DNA of 64,000 bases, from contig CBDDHB010000003.1 of NCBI GenBank assembly GCA_965228165.1, forward strand, positions 1,178,001 through 1,242,000, read 5' to 3'. Positions 41,854 through 51,299 of the stretch are shown here, piece by piece. Below the pieces are notes generated by a model. It had not been told where the DNA came from, did no database searches, and was given only the letters and a program-made list of their open reading frames with translations. The stretch's first letter is position 1. Each line of letters starts with the position of its first letter. This DNA is from Oleispirillum sp965228165. Lineage in GTDB: Bacteria; Pseudomonadota; Alphaproteobacteria; Rhodospirillales; Rhodospirillaceae. A program made the translations under genes and the position numbers.

Positions 41854-42309
41854 TCAGATGTCGTAGACCAGGCGTTCGCGCGCCTTGCAGGGAACGCCGA
41901 CTTCCGCGGCGCGGCGGCACAAGGTGTCGATGGAGAGGGCGTCGAGCCGCTCCATCAGCGCGGTTTGCAGATCGTCCCACATCGGCTGGATCACCTTGAG
42001 GCCGATGTCGGAGCGGGGCATGTCGTCCTCGGGGACGGCTCCGGTCTCGGTGAACTGGACGACCCGCACGATGTCGCCCACCGATATCCGCCGCCGTTCC
42101 CGCGCCAGGCGATAGCCGCCGCGCGGGCCGCGCACCCCGACCAGGATGTCGGCGCGCACCAGGGCTTGCAGGGTTTGCTCCAGATAGCGGCGGGGGATTC
42201 CCTGGCGGGCGGTGATTTCGCTGCTCTGCACCGGCTCGCCGCCGGAGTTGTAGGCGATGTCGAGAACCGCCTCGATCGCGAACAGGGTCTTTTTCGAAGG
42301 TGTCAGCAT
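41854..42309 (-). CDS. Rrf2-family transcription regulator
   Basis: A 151-residue winged-helix protein: LFAIEAVLDIAYN, SSEITARQGIPRRYLEQTLQALVRADILVGVRGPRGGYRLARERRRISVGDIVRVV. It lacks the three clustered cysteines that hold the [2Fe-2S] cluster in IscR (the equivalent loop reads ETGAVPEDDMPRSD), so it is not IscR. Position next to cysK suggests a CymR-like role in cysteine metabolism, an inference from context. The start shares one base with the stop of dut (TGATG), so the two are translationally coupled. Confidence 0.88.
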   Translation of the reverse strand: MLTPSKKTLFAIEAVLDIAYNSGGEPVQSSEITARQGIPRRYLEQTLQALVRADILVGVRGPRGGYRLARERRRISVGDIVRVVQFTETGAVPEDDMPRSDIGLKVIQPMWDDLQTALMERLDALSIDTLCRRAAEVGVPCKARERLVYDI

Positions 42310-42776
42310 CACTTGTGTCCGGTGGAGCCGAAACCGCCCGCGCCGCGTTCGGTTTCCGGCAGGGCGACGCCCATGGATTGCCAGACGATGCGGGTGACCG
42401 GCGCCACCACCATCTGCGCGACGCGGTCGCCGCGCGCGACGGTCGCCGCCTCGGTTCCCAGGTTGATCAGGATCACCCCGACCTCGCCGCGATAGTCGGA
42501 ATCGATGGTTCCGGGCGCGTTCAGCACCGTCAGCCCCTGTTTGAGCGCGAGGCCGGAACGCGGCCGCACCTGCGCCTCGTAGCCCTGCGGCAGGGCGACG
42601 GCGATGCCGGTGGGAATCAGGGCGCGTCCGCCCGGCGGCAGGGTCACCGCTTCGGCCACCGCCGCCAGCAGGTCCACCCCCGCCGAGCCCGGCGTCTGGT
42701 ATTTCGGCAGCGGCAGACCTTCGGAATGCGGCAGGCGCTGGATCGGCACGGCGACGGGGATGGCGGCGATGGTCAT
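42309..42776 (-). CDS. dut: dUTP diphosphatase
   Basis: A 155-residue trimeric dUTPase with all five motifs: TPGSAGVDLLAAV, PRSGLALKQGL, NAPGTIDSDYRGEVGVILINLG, GDRVAQMVVAPV and the C-terminal ERGAGGFGSTGHK. It hydrolyses dUTP to dUMP and keeps uracil out of DNA. The start overlaps the coaBC stop by ATGA and the stop shares a base with the Rrf2 start, so the three are one operon. Confidence 0.95.
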   Translation of the reverse strand: MTIAAIPVAVPIQRLPHSEGLPLPKYQTPGSAGVDLLAAVAEAVTLPPGGRALIPTGIAVALPQGYEAQVRPRSGLALKQGLTVLNAPGTIDSDYRGEVGVILINLGTEAATVARGDRVAQMVVAPVTRIVWQSMGVALPETERGAGGFGSTGHK

Positions 42777-43972
42777 GACAGGGCCTCGGCGATGCGGGTG
42801 GCAAGGCGCGCCGCGACGTCCCGCTTGTCGAGGGCGGGCCAGGCGTCGCAGGCGTCGGCGGTGATCAGGTGGACCTGGTTGGCGTCGCCGCCGAAGGTGC
42901 CGGTCCGTGGCGAAACGTCGTTGGCGACGATCCAGTCGCAGCCCTTGCGGGCGCGCTTTTCCCGCGCGTGGGCGATCAGGTTTTCGGTCTCGGCGGCGAA
43001 GCCGACCACCAGACGCGGGCGGGAGGGCGCGGCGGCGGAGAGTTCCGCCAGGATGTCGGGATTGGGGCAAAGCGCGATCGCGGGCGGCGCGCCGCCCGGA
43101 GTCTTCTTCAGCTTCTGTTCGGCGGGGGCGGCCACCCCCCAGTCGGCGACCGCCGCGGCGCACACCGCGACGTCGGCGGGCAGCGCCGCCTTGCAGGCGG
43201 CCAGCATCTCGCGCGCGGTTTCGACATGCCGCACCGTCACTCCGGCGGGGTCGGCCAGCGCGGTCGGGCCGCTGACCAGGGTCACCTCCGCCCCCAGGGC
43301 GGCGAGCGCGGCGGCGATGGCGTGGCCCTGCTTGCCCGACGAGCGGTTGGCGATGAAGCGCACCGGATCGATCGGCTCGACGGTCGGGCCGCTGGTGACC
43401 AGGGCGCGCCGCCCGGCAAGGGGCAGGACCGGGTTCAGCACCGCGTCGATGGCGGCGGCGATCTCCGCCACCTCGGCCATGCGTCCGGGGCCGAACTCGT
43501 TGCAGGCCATCGGGCCTTCGTTGGGGCCGACGACGAAGACGCCGCGCGCCTTCAGGGTGGCGAGGTTGGCTTGCGTCGCGGCATGCAGCCACATCCGCAT
43601 GTTCATCGCGGGCGCGATCAGCACCGGCTTGTCGGTGGCGAGCAGAAGGGTGGTGGCCAGCTGGTCGGCGATGCCCGCCGCCATTTTCGCCATCACGTCG
43701 GCGGTGGCGGGGGCGACCACCAGGATGTCGGAGGCGCGGGACAATTCGATGTGGTTGATTCCGGCGTCGCCCGAAAGCTCGAACTGGTCGGTATGCACCG
43801 GATTTTGCGATAACGCGGCGACCGACAGCGGGGTGACGAATTCCTTGGCGTTCTCGGTCAGGCAACAGCGCACGTCGGCGCCCTGTTCGCGCAGGCGGCG
43901 GATCAGGTCCAGACATTTGTAGGCGGCGATGCCGCCCGAGATGATCAGGAAAACCTTTTTGCCGTTCAGCAT
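42773..43972 (-). CDS. coaBC: Phosphopantothenoylcysteine decarboxylase / phosphopantothenate-cysteine ligase
   Basis: A 399-residue bifunctional CoA-synthesis enzyme. The flavin-dependent CoaC part has LIISGGIAAYKCLDLIRRL, the catalytic region INHIELSRASDILVVAPATADVMAKMAAGIAD, PAMNMRMW and GPMACNEFGPGRMAE. The CoaB part has ALVTSGPTVEPIDPVRFIANRSSGKQGHAIA, AAVADW and GFAAETENLIAHAREKRARKGCDWIVAND. First gene of the coaBC-dut-rrf2-cysK run; 81 bp separate it from ubiB upstream on the same strand. Confidence 0.95.
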   Translation of the reverse strand: MLNGKKVFLIISGGIAAYKCLDLIRRLREQGADVRCCLTENAKEFVTPLSVAALSQNPVHTDQFELSGDAGINHIELSRASDILVVAPATADVMAKMAAGIADQLATTLLLATDKPVLIAPAMNMRMWLHAATQANLATLKARGVFVVGPNEGPMACNEFGPGRMAEVAEIAAAIDAVLNPVLPLAGRRALVTSGPTVEPIDPVRFIANRSSGKQGHAIAAALAALGAEVTLVSGPTALADPAGVTVRHVETAREMLAACKAALPADVAVCAAAVADWGVAAPAEQKLKKTPGGAPPAIALCPNPDILAELSAAAPSRPRLVVGFAAETENLIAHAREKRARKGCDWIVANDVSPRTGTFGGDANQVHLITADACDAWPALDKRDVAARLATRIAEALS

Positions 43973-44053
43973 GTGTTCAATCCCGAAGAATCAACCGCCC
44001 CTGAATGTGGATACTGGACCAGGGACGGCAAGTAAAGCGGCTTGGACGGGGAA

Positions 44054-45592
44054 TCATCGCCGCAACAGCAGCAGGACGCACAAAACCGCGATCAAAGCCC
44101 AGGGCATCCAGGTCTGCACCAGATTGAATTTCCGCCGCGCCGACAGCGCCTTGACCGTGTCGGGGTGAAGCTTGAAGCCTTTTTCGGTGAACTGGGAGGA
44201 TATTTTTTCCGCCCGCTGCACCAGGCGGGGCAGGCTGGCGGCGGCGGCGATGGTGTCCTCGATCGAGCGGCGCAGCCGCGCCGGGGGGGAGACGTTCATC
44301 GCCATCCATTCCTCGACCAGCGGCCGGGCGAGTTCCCAGAAATTGACGTCGGGGCAGAGGCTGCGACCCACTCCCTCGGCGGTGAGCATGGTTTTTTGCA
44401 GCACCAGAAGCTGCGGCTGGGTTTCCATGCCGAAGGTCTCGGTGACCTTGAACAACTGGGCGAGCAGGCTGGCGAGGGAGATTTCCGCCGCCGCCTTGCC
44501 GAGGATCGGCTCGGCGATCGAGCGGCAGGCCTGGGCGAACAGATCGACCGAACGGTCGCCCGGCACGTAGCCCGCCTCGAAATGAATCTCGGCGGCGCGG
44601 CGGTAGTCGCCGTTGAGGAAGGCGAGCAGCATCTCCCCCAGATAGCGCCGGGTCGCGGCCTCGACCCGGCCCATGATGCCGAAGTCCACGGCGATGATCT
44701 CGCCCTCCGCGCCGACGAACAGGTTGCCGGGGTGCATGTCGCCGTGAAAGAAGCCGTCGGAGAACACCATCTTGAAGAAGGCGCGGGCGGCGCGTTCGGC
44801 CACCGTCTTGGGGTCGAACCCGGCGGCGGCGATGGCGTCGCGTTCGTCGATCGGGATGCCTTCGATCCACGAGGTGGTCAGCACCCGCTTGCTGGTCAGC
44901 GGCCACAGCACCTCGGGCGCCCGGAAGCCGTCGTCGTCCGCGAAGTTCTCGGCGAGTTCCGAGGCGGCGGCGGCCTCGAACCGCAGGTCCATTTCCATCG
45001 CCACGGTGTGGGCGAAGGTCTCGACGCTTTCCACCGGGCGCAGGCGGCGCAACGACGGCTGGGTGCGTTCGGCGATCTCGGCCAGCCAATAGAGAAGGTC
45101 GAGGTCGCGTTCGAAGGCGTCCTCGACGCCGGGGCGGATCACCTTCACCGCGACGGTGCGGCCCTCGCGGTCCACCGCGCGGTGCACCTGCGCCACCGAG
45201 GCGGCGGCGATCGGTCGCGGGTCGAATTCGGCGTACAGGGCGGAAATCGGCTCGCCGAAGTCCTCGGCGACGATCGTTTCCACCGCCGCGAAGGGGAAGG
45301 GCAGCAGCCGGTCCTGCAACATCGACAGATCGGCCGCCACTTCGTCGCCGACCAGATCGGCGCGGGTGGATAAAGCCTGCCCGAGCTTGATGAAGCTGGG
45401 GCCAAGCTCGACCAGGGCGCGGGCCAGACGCTCGCCGGGGCGGCCCCCGGCCTTGGAGTTGCTGACCAGACGGACCAGTCCGGCGATGCGGCGGGCGACC
45501 GGCAGGGCGGCCAGCAGGAACAGGGCGTCGTGCCGCGCCAGAACCCGCGCGATGGTGAGAAGGCGAAGCGTGTTGCGGACGCCGCGGATCAT
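44054..45592 (-). CDS. ubiB: Ubiquinone biosynthesis protein kinase-like UbiB
   Basis: A 512-residue atypical kinase. The family-specific motif GPSFIKLGQALSTRADLV (KxGQ) is near residue 65, followed by a nucleotide-binding region (ASVAQVHRAVDREGRTVAVKVIRPGVE), catalytic FFHGDMHPGNLFV, VDFGIMGR and a hydrophobic C-terminal anchor (WMPWALIAVLCVLLLL). UbiB is needed for ubiquinone synthesis, probably through ATPase activity that extracts intermediates from the membrane. It follows ubiE by 6 bp, so both are co-transcribed. Confidence 0.95.
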   Translation of the reverse strand: MIRGVRNTLRLLTIARVLARHDALFLLAALPVARRIAGLVRLVSNSKAGGRPGERLARALVELGPSFIKLGQALSTRADLVGDEVAADLSMLQDRLLPFPFAAVETIVAEDFGEPISALYAEFDPRPIAAASVAQVHRAVDREGRTVAVKVIRPGVEDAFERDLDLLYWLAEIAERTQPSLRRLRPVESVETFAHTVAMEMDLRFEAAAASELAENFADDDGFRAPEVLWPLTSKRVLTTSWIEGIPIDERDAIAAAGFDPKTVAERAARAFFKMVFSDGFFHGDMHPGNLFVGAEGEIIAVDFGIMGRVEAATRRYLGEMLLAFLNGDYRRAAEIHFEAGYVPGDRSVDLFAQACRSIAEPILGKAAAEISLASLLAQLFKVTETFGMETQPQLLVLQKTMLTAEGVGRSLCPDVNFWELARPLVEEWMAMNVSPPARLRRSIEDTIAAAASLPRLVQRAEKISSQFTEKGFKLHPDTVKALSARRKFNLVQTWMPWALIAVLCVLLLLRR

Positions 45593-45598
45593 CGAGCC

Positions 45599-46378
45599 CT
45601 AGACCCGCCAGCCGGAGTGCAGCGCCGCGATGCCGCCGGAATAGTTGCGGAAGCCGACGTTGGCGAACCCCGCCGTCCGCATCATCCCGGCCAGTTCCTC
45701 TTGCGGCGGGAACTTGCGGATGCTTTCCGCCAGATAGCGATAGGCGTCGGGGTTGTCCGCCACCACCTTGCCCATCAGGGGCAGGGCCTTGAAGGAATAG
45801 GCGTCGTAGGCCTTGTCCAGAAGCGGCAGGACGACGCGGGAGAACTCCAGGCACAGGAACCGCCCGCCCGGCTTCAGGACGCGCCGCGCCTCGGCCAGCG
45901 CCCTGGCGACGTCGGTGACGTTGCGCAGACCGAAGGCGATGGTATAGGCGTCCACCGAACGGTCGGGCAGGGGCAGATCCTGCGCGTCCAGGCACATCCA
46001 TTCCAGGTCGGCGGCGATGCCCTTGTCGAGGGCGCGGTTGCGCCCGACGCGCAGCATCTCGGTGTTGATGTCGGCGACGACGATCCGCGCCTTGCCGCCC
46101 CGGTCGGCTACCCGTTTGTGGATGCGGAAGGCGATGTCGCCGGTGCCGCCCGCGACATCCAGAAAGGCCATTCCCGGCCTGGGGTCGAGGGCGTCGATCA
46201 TCGCCGTCTTCCACAGGCGGTGCACGCCCAGACTCATCAGGTCGTTCATCAGGTCGTAGCGGTCGGCGACCGCGTCGAAGACCTCGCGCACCAGCCCGGC
46301 CTTGGCGGCGGCGGGCACGGTGGCGAATCCGAAATGGGTGGTGGCGCCGGGGTCGGCGTTTTTCTGGTGCGCGGACAT
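45599..46378 (-). CDS. ubiE: Demethylmenaquinone/2-polyprenyl-methoxybenzoquinol methyltransferase UbiE
   Basis: A 259-residue SAM methyltransferase: VFDAVADRYDLMNDLMSLGVHRLWK, the SAM loop FLDVAGGTGDIAFRI, YTIAFGLRNVTDVARALAEARRVLKPGGRFLCLEFS and YRYLAESIRKFPPQEELAGMM. The C-methylation is a late step of ubiquinone synthesis. The ATG at 46378 gives the family N-terminus; an upstream in-frame start adds 12 unrelated residues. Divergent from mutM with about 75 bp between them; ubiB follows. Confidence 0.95.
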   Translation of the reverse strand: MSAHQKNADPGATTHFGFATVPAAAKAGLVREVFDAVADRYDLMNDLMSLGVHRLWKTAMIDALDPRPGMAFLDVAGGTGDIAFRIHKRVADRGGKARIVVADINTEMLRVGRNRALDKGIAADLEWMCLDAQDLPLPDRSVDAYTIAFGLRNVTDVARALAEARRVLKPGGRFLCLEFSRVVLPLLDKAYDAYSFKALPLMGKVVADNPDAYRYLAESIRKFPPQEELAGMMRTAGFANVGFRNYSGGIAALHSGWRV

Positions 46379-46453
46379 GCCTGAAACATAGCGGAACTGG
46401 ACGACTCGCACCATGTTGAAATTCGTTCTTTCCCCGTCTTTTCAGAGGCCGCC

Positions 46454-47278
46454 ATGCCCGAACTGCCGGAAGTCGAAACCGTCCGCCTGGGGCTTGCCCC
46501 CGCGGTTCTCGGGCGGCGCATCGCCGCCGCGTGGAGTTCCGGCCTTCCCCTGCGCCGCCCGTTGCCGGACGACTTCGCGCAGGCCGTCATCGGGCGGCGG
46601 GTCGAGGCGATGGAGCGGCGGGGCAAGGTTCTGCTGTGGCGGCTTTCGGGCGGCCCGGTGGTGCTGATGCACCTGGGGATGTCCGGGCGGGTCTGCCTTG
46701 GCCCGGAGGGGCCGCCGCAACCCCACGACCACCTGCGCCTGACCCTGGAGGACGGCGTCGCCGCCACCTTCCACGATCCCCGACGGTTCGGATTCGTCGA
46801 TTGCCGCGACGCGGCGGATCTGGGGGCCGACCCCCTGCTCGCCCGTCTGGGACCGGAACCCCTGGCCGACGGCTTCACCCCGGCGGTTCTGGCGGCGCGC
46901 CTCGCCGGGCGGAGCGGGCCGATCAAGACCGCGCTGCTGGATCAGGGAACGGTGGCGGGACTGGGCAATATCTATGTCTGCGAGGCGTTGTTCCGCGCCG
47001 GCATTTCCCCCCTCCGCGCCGCCGGAAAGCTGGGGGACAAGCGTCTTGTCCGTCTGGTCGCGGCGATCCGGACGGTTCTGGCCGAGGCGGTGGCGGCGGG
47101 CGGGTCCACCTTGCGCGACCACCGTCTGGCCGACGGTTCGTTCGGCTATTTCCAGATGCGGTTTTCGGTCTACGACCGCGCCGGGGCGCCCTGTCCGACG
47201 CCGGGATGCGGCCATGCGATCAAACGGATCGTGCAATCCGGCCGCGCGACGTATTATTGTCCGGGTTGTCAGCACTGA
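46454..47278 (+). CDS. mutM: Formamidopyrimidine-DNA glycosylase MutM (Fpg)
   Basis: A 274-residue base-excision repair enzyme for 8-oxoguanine. The N-terminus MPELPEVETVRLGL supplies catalytic Pro2 and Glu3; the conserved Lys is in RRGKVLLW; GLGNIYVCEALFRAGISP is the helix-turn-helix core, and the end CPTPGCGHAIKRIVQSGRAT followed by YYCPGCQ is the zinc finger. Complete. A small secreted protein gene follows 14 bp later. Confidence 0.95.
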   Translation: MPELPEVETVRLGLAPAVLGRRIAAAWSSGLPLRRPLPDDFAQAVIGRRVEAMERRGKVLLWRLSGGPVVLMHLGMSGRVCLGPEGPPQPHDHLRLTLEDGVAATFHDPRRFGFVDCRDAADLGADPLLARLGPEPLADGFTPAVLAARLAGRSGPIKTALLDQGTVAGLGNIYVCEALFRAGISPLRAAGKLGDKRLVRLVAAIRTVLAEAVAAGGSTLRDHRLADGSFGYFQMRFSVYDRAGAPCPTPGCGHAIKRIVQSGRATYYCPGCQH

Positions 47279-47292
47279 ACGAGGATTTCCCG

Positions 47293-47649
47293 ATGCGCAC
47301 ATTCCTGGCGGCGTGGACCTTGGCGGCGGTCGTGGCGGGCGCGTCCGGCTTGGCCTCCGCCGCCGAGTACCTGAAGGGGCACGAGGACCTGCCGCTGCTG
47401 GCCGGGCTGACCCAGGATCGCGACTCGGTGATGGTGTTCGACACCCCCCGGGGCCGCGTCGTCGAGGCCTTCGCCCAGACCCCGGAATCCGAAACCCGGG
47501 TGTTCGCCGCCTATGCCGAGGCGCTGCCGCAGATGGGATGGACGAAAAAGGCGCCGGGAAAGTTCGTGCGCGACGGCGAGACCCTGGTCTTCGAAGTGGT
47601 TGCCAAGGGGCCTCCCCTGGTGCTGTGCATCCTTCTGACCGCCGACTGA
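47293..47649 (+). CDS. Small periplasmic protein of unknown function
   Basis: A 118-residue protein with a clear signal peptide (FLAAWTLAAVVAGASGLASA, cleavage near AEY). The mature part reads EYLKGHEDLPLLAGLTQDRD, VMVFDTPRGRVVEAFAQTPES, FAAYAEALPQMGWTK and GETLVFEVVAKGPPLVLCI. The general form (a hydrophilic alpha/beta domain with a final hydrophobic strand) matches small proteins frequently found just after mutM in Rhodospirillales, but I know no assigned function. GAGGA lies about 8 bases before the ATG; probably in one transcript with mutM. Confidence 0.8.
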   Translation: MRTFLAAWTLAAVVAGASGLASAAEYLKGHEDLPLLAGLTQDRDSVMVFDTPRGRVVEAFAQTPESETRVFAAYAEALPQMGWTKKAPGKFVRDGETLVFEVVAKGPPLVLCILLTAD

Positions 47650-47690
47650 GAAACGCCAGGGGAAACGCGGCGCACGAGCCAGAAAAGCGG

Positions 47691-47719
47691 TTGACCAATC
47701 GCATCGGTGCGCGTATAAG
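47691..47719 (+). promoter_or_regulatory. Promoter of rpsT
   Basis: TTGACC and TATAAG with exactly 17 bases between, about 50 bases before the rpsT start. It is the best sigma-70-like promoter I see in the window. Confidence 0.75.
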
Positions 47720-47771
47720 CCCCCCTCTCGCCTTTGTGCGAGTCAGGTGAAACGAACGGGCTTTTCAGGTC

Positions 47772-48032
47772 ATGGCCAACCATTCTTCTGCTAAGAAACG
47801 GATTCGTCGCAACGATCGGCGTGCCGCGATCAACAAGAACCGCGTCAGCCGCATCCGCACCTTCGTCAAGAAGGTCGAGGCCGCGATCGAGGCGGGCGAC
47901 AAGGCGGCGGCGCAGGCCGCGTTCGCCGTGGCGATGCCGGAACTGCACCGCGGCGCGTCGCGCGGCGTGATGCACGCCAACACCGTGTCGCGCAAGACCT
48001 CGCGCTTGGCGGCGCGGATCAAGGCGCTGTAA
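47772..48032 (+). CDS. rpsT: 30S ribosomal protein S20
   Basis: An 86-residue basic protein beginning MANHSSAKKRIRRNDRRAAINKNRVSRIRTFVKKVE and ending HANTVSRKTSRLAARIKAL, the normal S20 sequence and length. S20 binds 16S rRNA early in 30S assembly. It has its own strong promoter and a double terminator, so it is an independent unit just upstream of dnaA, an order common in alphaproteobacteria. Confidence 0.97.
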   Translation: MANHSSAKKRIRRNDRRAAINKNRVSRIRTFVKKVEAAIEAGDKAAAQAAFAVAMPELHRGASRGVMHANTVSRKTSRLAARIKAL

Positions 48033-48066
48033 TCGGTTTTTTCCGGTTGCGCGGCGATGAAGGCTG

Positions 48067-48124
48067 AAGGGCGGCTTGACGCCGCCCTTTGCGTTGAGGA
48101 GGCGGCTTCGGGCCGCCTTTTTTT
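48067..48124 (+). terminator. Tandem terminator hairpins after rpsT
   Basis: Two hairpins: AAGGGCGGC/GCCGCCCTT (9 bp, loop TTGAC), then AGGCGGC/GCCGCCT followed by seven T. The second is a classic intrinsic terminator; together they insulate rpsT from dnaA. Confidence 0.85.
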
Positions 48125-48412
48125 CGCCTGCCGCGGCAGGGCTGTGGATTCGCGTCTTCCGTCCGCCCGCCGCCGCCGCCGCCGCCTTTCCAGACGACGA
48201 GACCCCGGCGGGAAAAGGGTTTTTCCGATGCGTCCGCGATCCCGTTGCGCGCGCCGTTCGGCGCGCCTACGATGCCCGCCTCCGGTTTTCGAGGGCCGGC
48301 CAGAAAAAGACGTCACGGAGCCGCGCCGAAGGGGATCGGGCGCGGAGCTCGCCGGAGGGGGGGCTTTTCGGAATCGTGTGGGCCGACGGGTGAGCGGGTG
48401 TCAGTGGGACAA

Positions 48413-49810
<1,398 letters not shown>

Positions 49811-49990
49811 AAACCGGATCGGGGCCATCCCCGAACCCCGCTGGGGCCTTGGGCTCCAGACCTCATTCCGTTTTTTCGCCGCGTCAGCGGCAATCGACCT
49901 TCACGCCGCGTGAAGATTCGATCGTGCTGTGCGCAAAAACTCTACGGAACGGGAGGGGCGGAGGGTCCGCGACCTTCCGCGAGGTTTTGC
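49811..49990. repeat. Dispersed palindromic intergenic repeat, copy 7 (core inverted, diverged)
   Basis: Follows the dnaA stop. Left modules are diverged (CGGGGCC.., TGGGGCC..GGGCTCCA), the core is inverted (about 49870-49939, TTTTTTCGCCGCGTCAGCGGC to GCGCAAAAAC), and the right module is GGAGGGTCCGCGACCTTCC. It lies between dnaA and the dnaN promoter region. Confidence 0.78.
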
Positions 49991-50020
49991 TTTTCCCCCG
50001 CCGCGCCGCGCCGTTTTCGC

Positions 50021-50048
50021 TTGGGGCGGCAAGCCTCTGTGATATACT
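50021..50048 (+). promoter_or_regulatory. Candidate dnaN promoter
   Basis: TTGGGG and TATACT with 16 bases between, about 120 bases before dnaN and downstream of repeat copy 7. The repeat could separate dnaA and dnaN transcription, making an own dnaN promoter necessary. Confidence 0.4.
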
Positions 50049-50169
50049 GACCGGCCCCGGAAACGGGGTATCGTTCTTCGGTTTTCAAGGGATGACCGGG
50101 GGCGCGGCGATCGGAGGGGGATCGGGCCGCGCCTGGGGGAAATCCGCATCACGGGTGGATCGCACCGAC

Positions 50170-51288
50170 ATGAAGCTCTCGATCGAACGCGCGCAACTTT
50201 TCAAATCGCTGCAACACGTGCAAAGCGTCGTCGAGCGGCGCAACACCATTCCGATCCTGTCCAACGTCAAGCTGGTGGCGGGCGATGCGGGCCTTTCCCT
50301 CAACGCCACCGACCTCGATCTCGACATCACCGAGACGGTCCCCGCCGAGGTTTCCGAGCCCGGCGCCACCACCGCCCCGGCGCATATCCTGTTCGACATC
50401 GTGCGGAAGCTGCCCGATGGCGCGACGGTGGAGATTTCCACCCCCGACGAGGACGGCCAGGTGATGCTGGCCTCGGGCCGGTCGCGGTTCGCCCTGTCGG
50501 CGCTGCCGGTCGGCGAATTCCCCGAGATGTCGGGGGCGACGCTGACCCACACCTTCCGCATCGCCGCCGCCGACCTGCGCGGCCTGATCGACCGCACCAG
50601 CTTCGCCATCGCGGTGGAGGAAACCCGCTACTACCTGAACGGCATCTATCTGCACCAGTCGGCTTCCGACGGGGTGCCGGTGCTGCGCGCCGTGGCCACC
50701 GACGGCCATCGCCTGGCGCGGGTCGAGCTGCCGCTGCCCGAGGGCGCGCAGGGCATGCCCGGGGTGATCCTGCCGCGCAAGACGGTGGGCGAACTGCGCA
50801 AGCTGATCGAGGACACCTCCGCCGACGTGTCGGTGTCGTTGTCGGATTCGCGCATCCGCTTCGCCTTCGACGACGCGGTGATGACCTCGAAGCTGATCGA
50901 CGGAACCTTCCCCGACTACGAACGGGTGATCCCCACCGACAACGACAAGGTTCTGGAGGTCGATCGCACGGTGTTCGGGCAGGCGGTGGACCGGGTTTCG
51001 GCGGTGTCGTCGGAAAAGTCCCGCGCCGTCAAGATGCAGGCGCAGGGCGGCCTGGTGCGTTTGTCCGCTTCCAGCCCGGACAGCGGCAGCGCCGAGGAAG
51101 AGATGGAGGCCGCCTATGAAGGCGCGCCGATCGAAATCAGCTTCAACGCCCGCTATCTTCTGGACATCCTGCGGCAGGTGGAAGGCGACGCCGCCCGCTT
51201 CGGGATGCTGGATGCCGCCTCGCCCACCGTGGTGCGCGACGTCGCCGACGCCAGCGCGGTCTACGTGCTGATGCCGATGCGCGTCTGA
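50170..51288 (+). CDS. dnaN: DNA polymerase III beta sliding clamp
   Basis: A 372-residue clamp: start MKLSIERAQLFKSLQHVQSVVERRNTIPILSNVKL, middle DGHRLARVELPLP, RKTVGELRKLIED, FPDYERVIPTDND and the end YVLMPMRV, all typical. Length is normal. Translation starts at the family ATG; a longer open frame upstream overlaps dnaA in another phase and is not real. recF follows 11 bp later. Confidence 0.96.
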   Translation: MKLSIERAQLFKSLQHVQSVVERRNTIPILSNVKLVAGDAGLSLNATDLDLDITETVPAEVSEPGATTAPAHILFDIVRKLPDGATVEISTPDEDGQVMLASGRSRFALSALPVGEFPEMSGATLTHTFRIAAADLRGLIDRTSFAIAVEETRYYLNGIYLHQSASDGVPVLRAVATDGHRLARVELPLPEGAQGMPGVILPRKTVGELRKLIEDTSADVSVSLSDSRIRFAFDDAVMTSKLIDGTFPDYERVIPTDNDKVLEVDRTVFGQAVDRVSAVSSEKSRAVKMQAQGGLVRLSASSPDSGSAEEEMEAAYEGAPIEISFNARYLLDILRQVEGDAARFGMLDAASPTVVRDVADASAVYVLMPMRV

Positions 51289-51299
51289 TTTCGCCGATC

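Noticed and set aside
48125..48412. Replication origin upstream of dnaA
   Set aside because: Only one weak DnaA-box-like site (TGTGGATTC at 48143) and no AT-rich or repeated box cluster was seen. In many alphaproteobacteria the origin is not next to dnaA.
49811..50169. N-terminal extension of dnaN through the dnaA-dnaN gap
   Set aside because: The open frame runs through repeat copy 7 and out of phase through dnaA; the clamp family starts at 50170.
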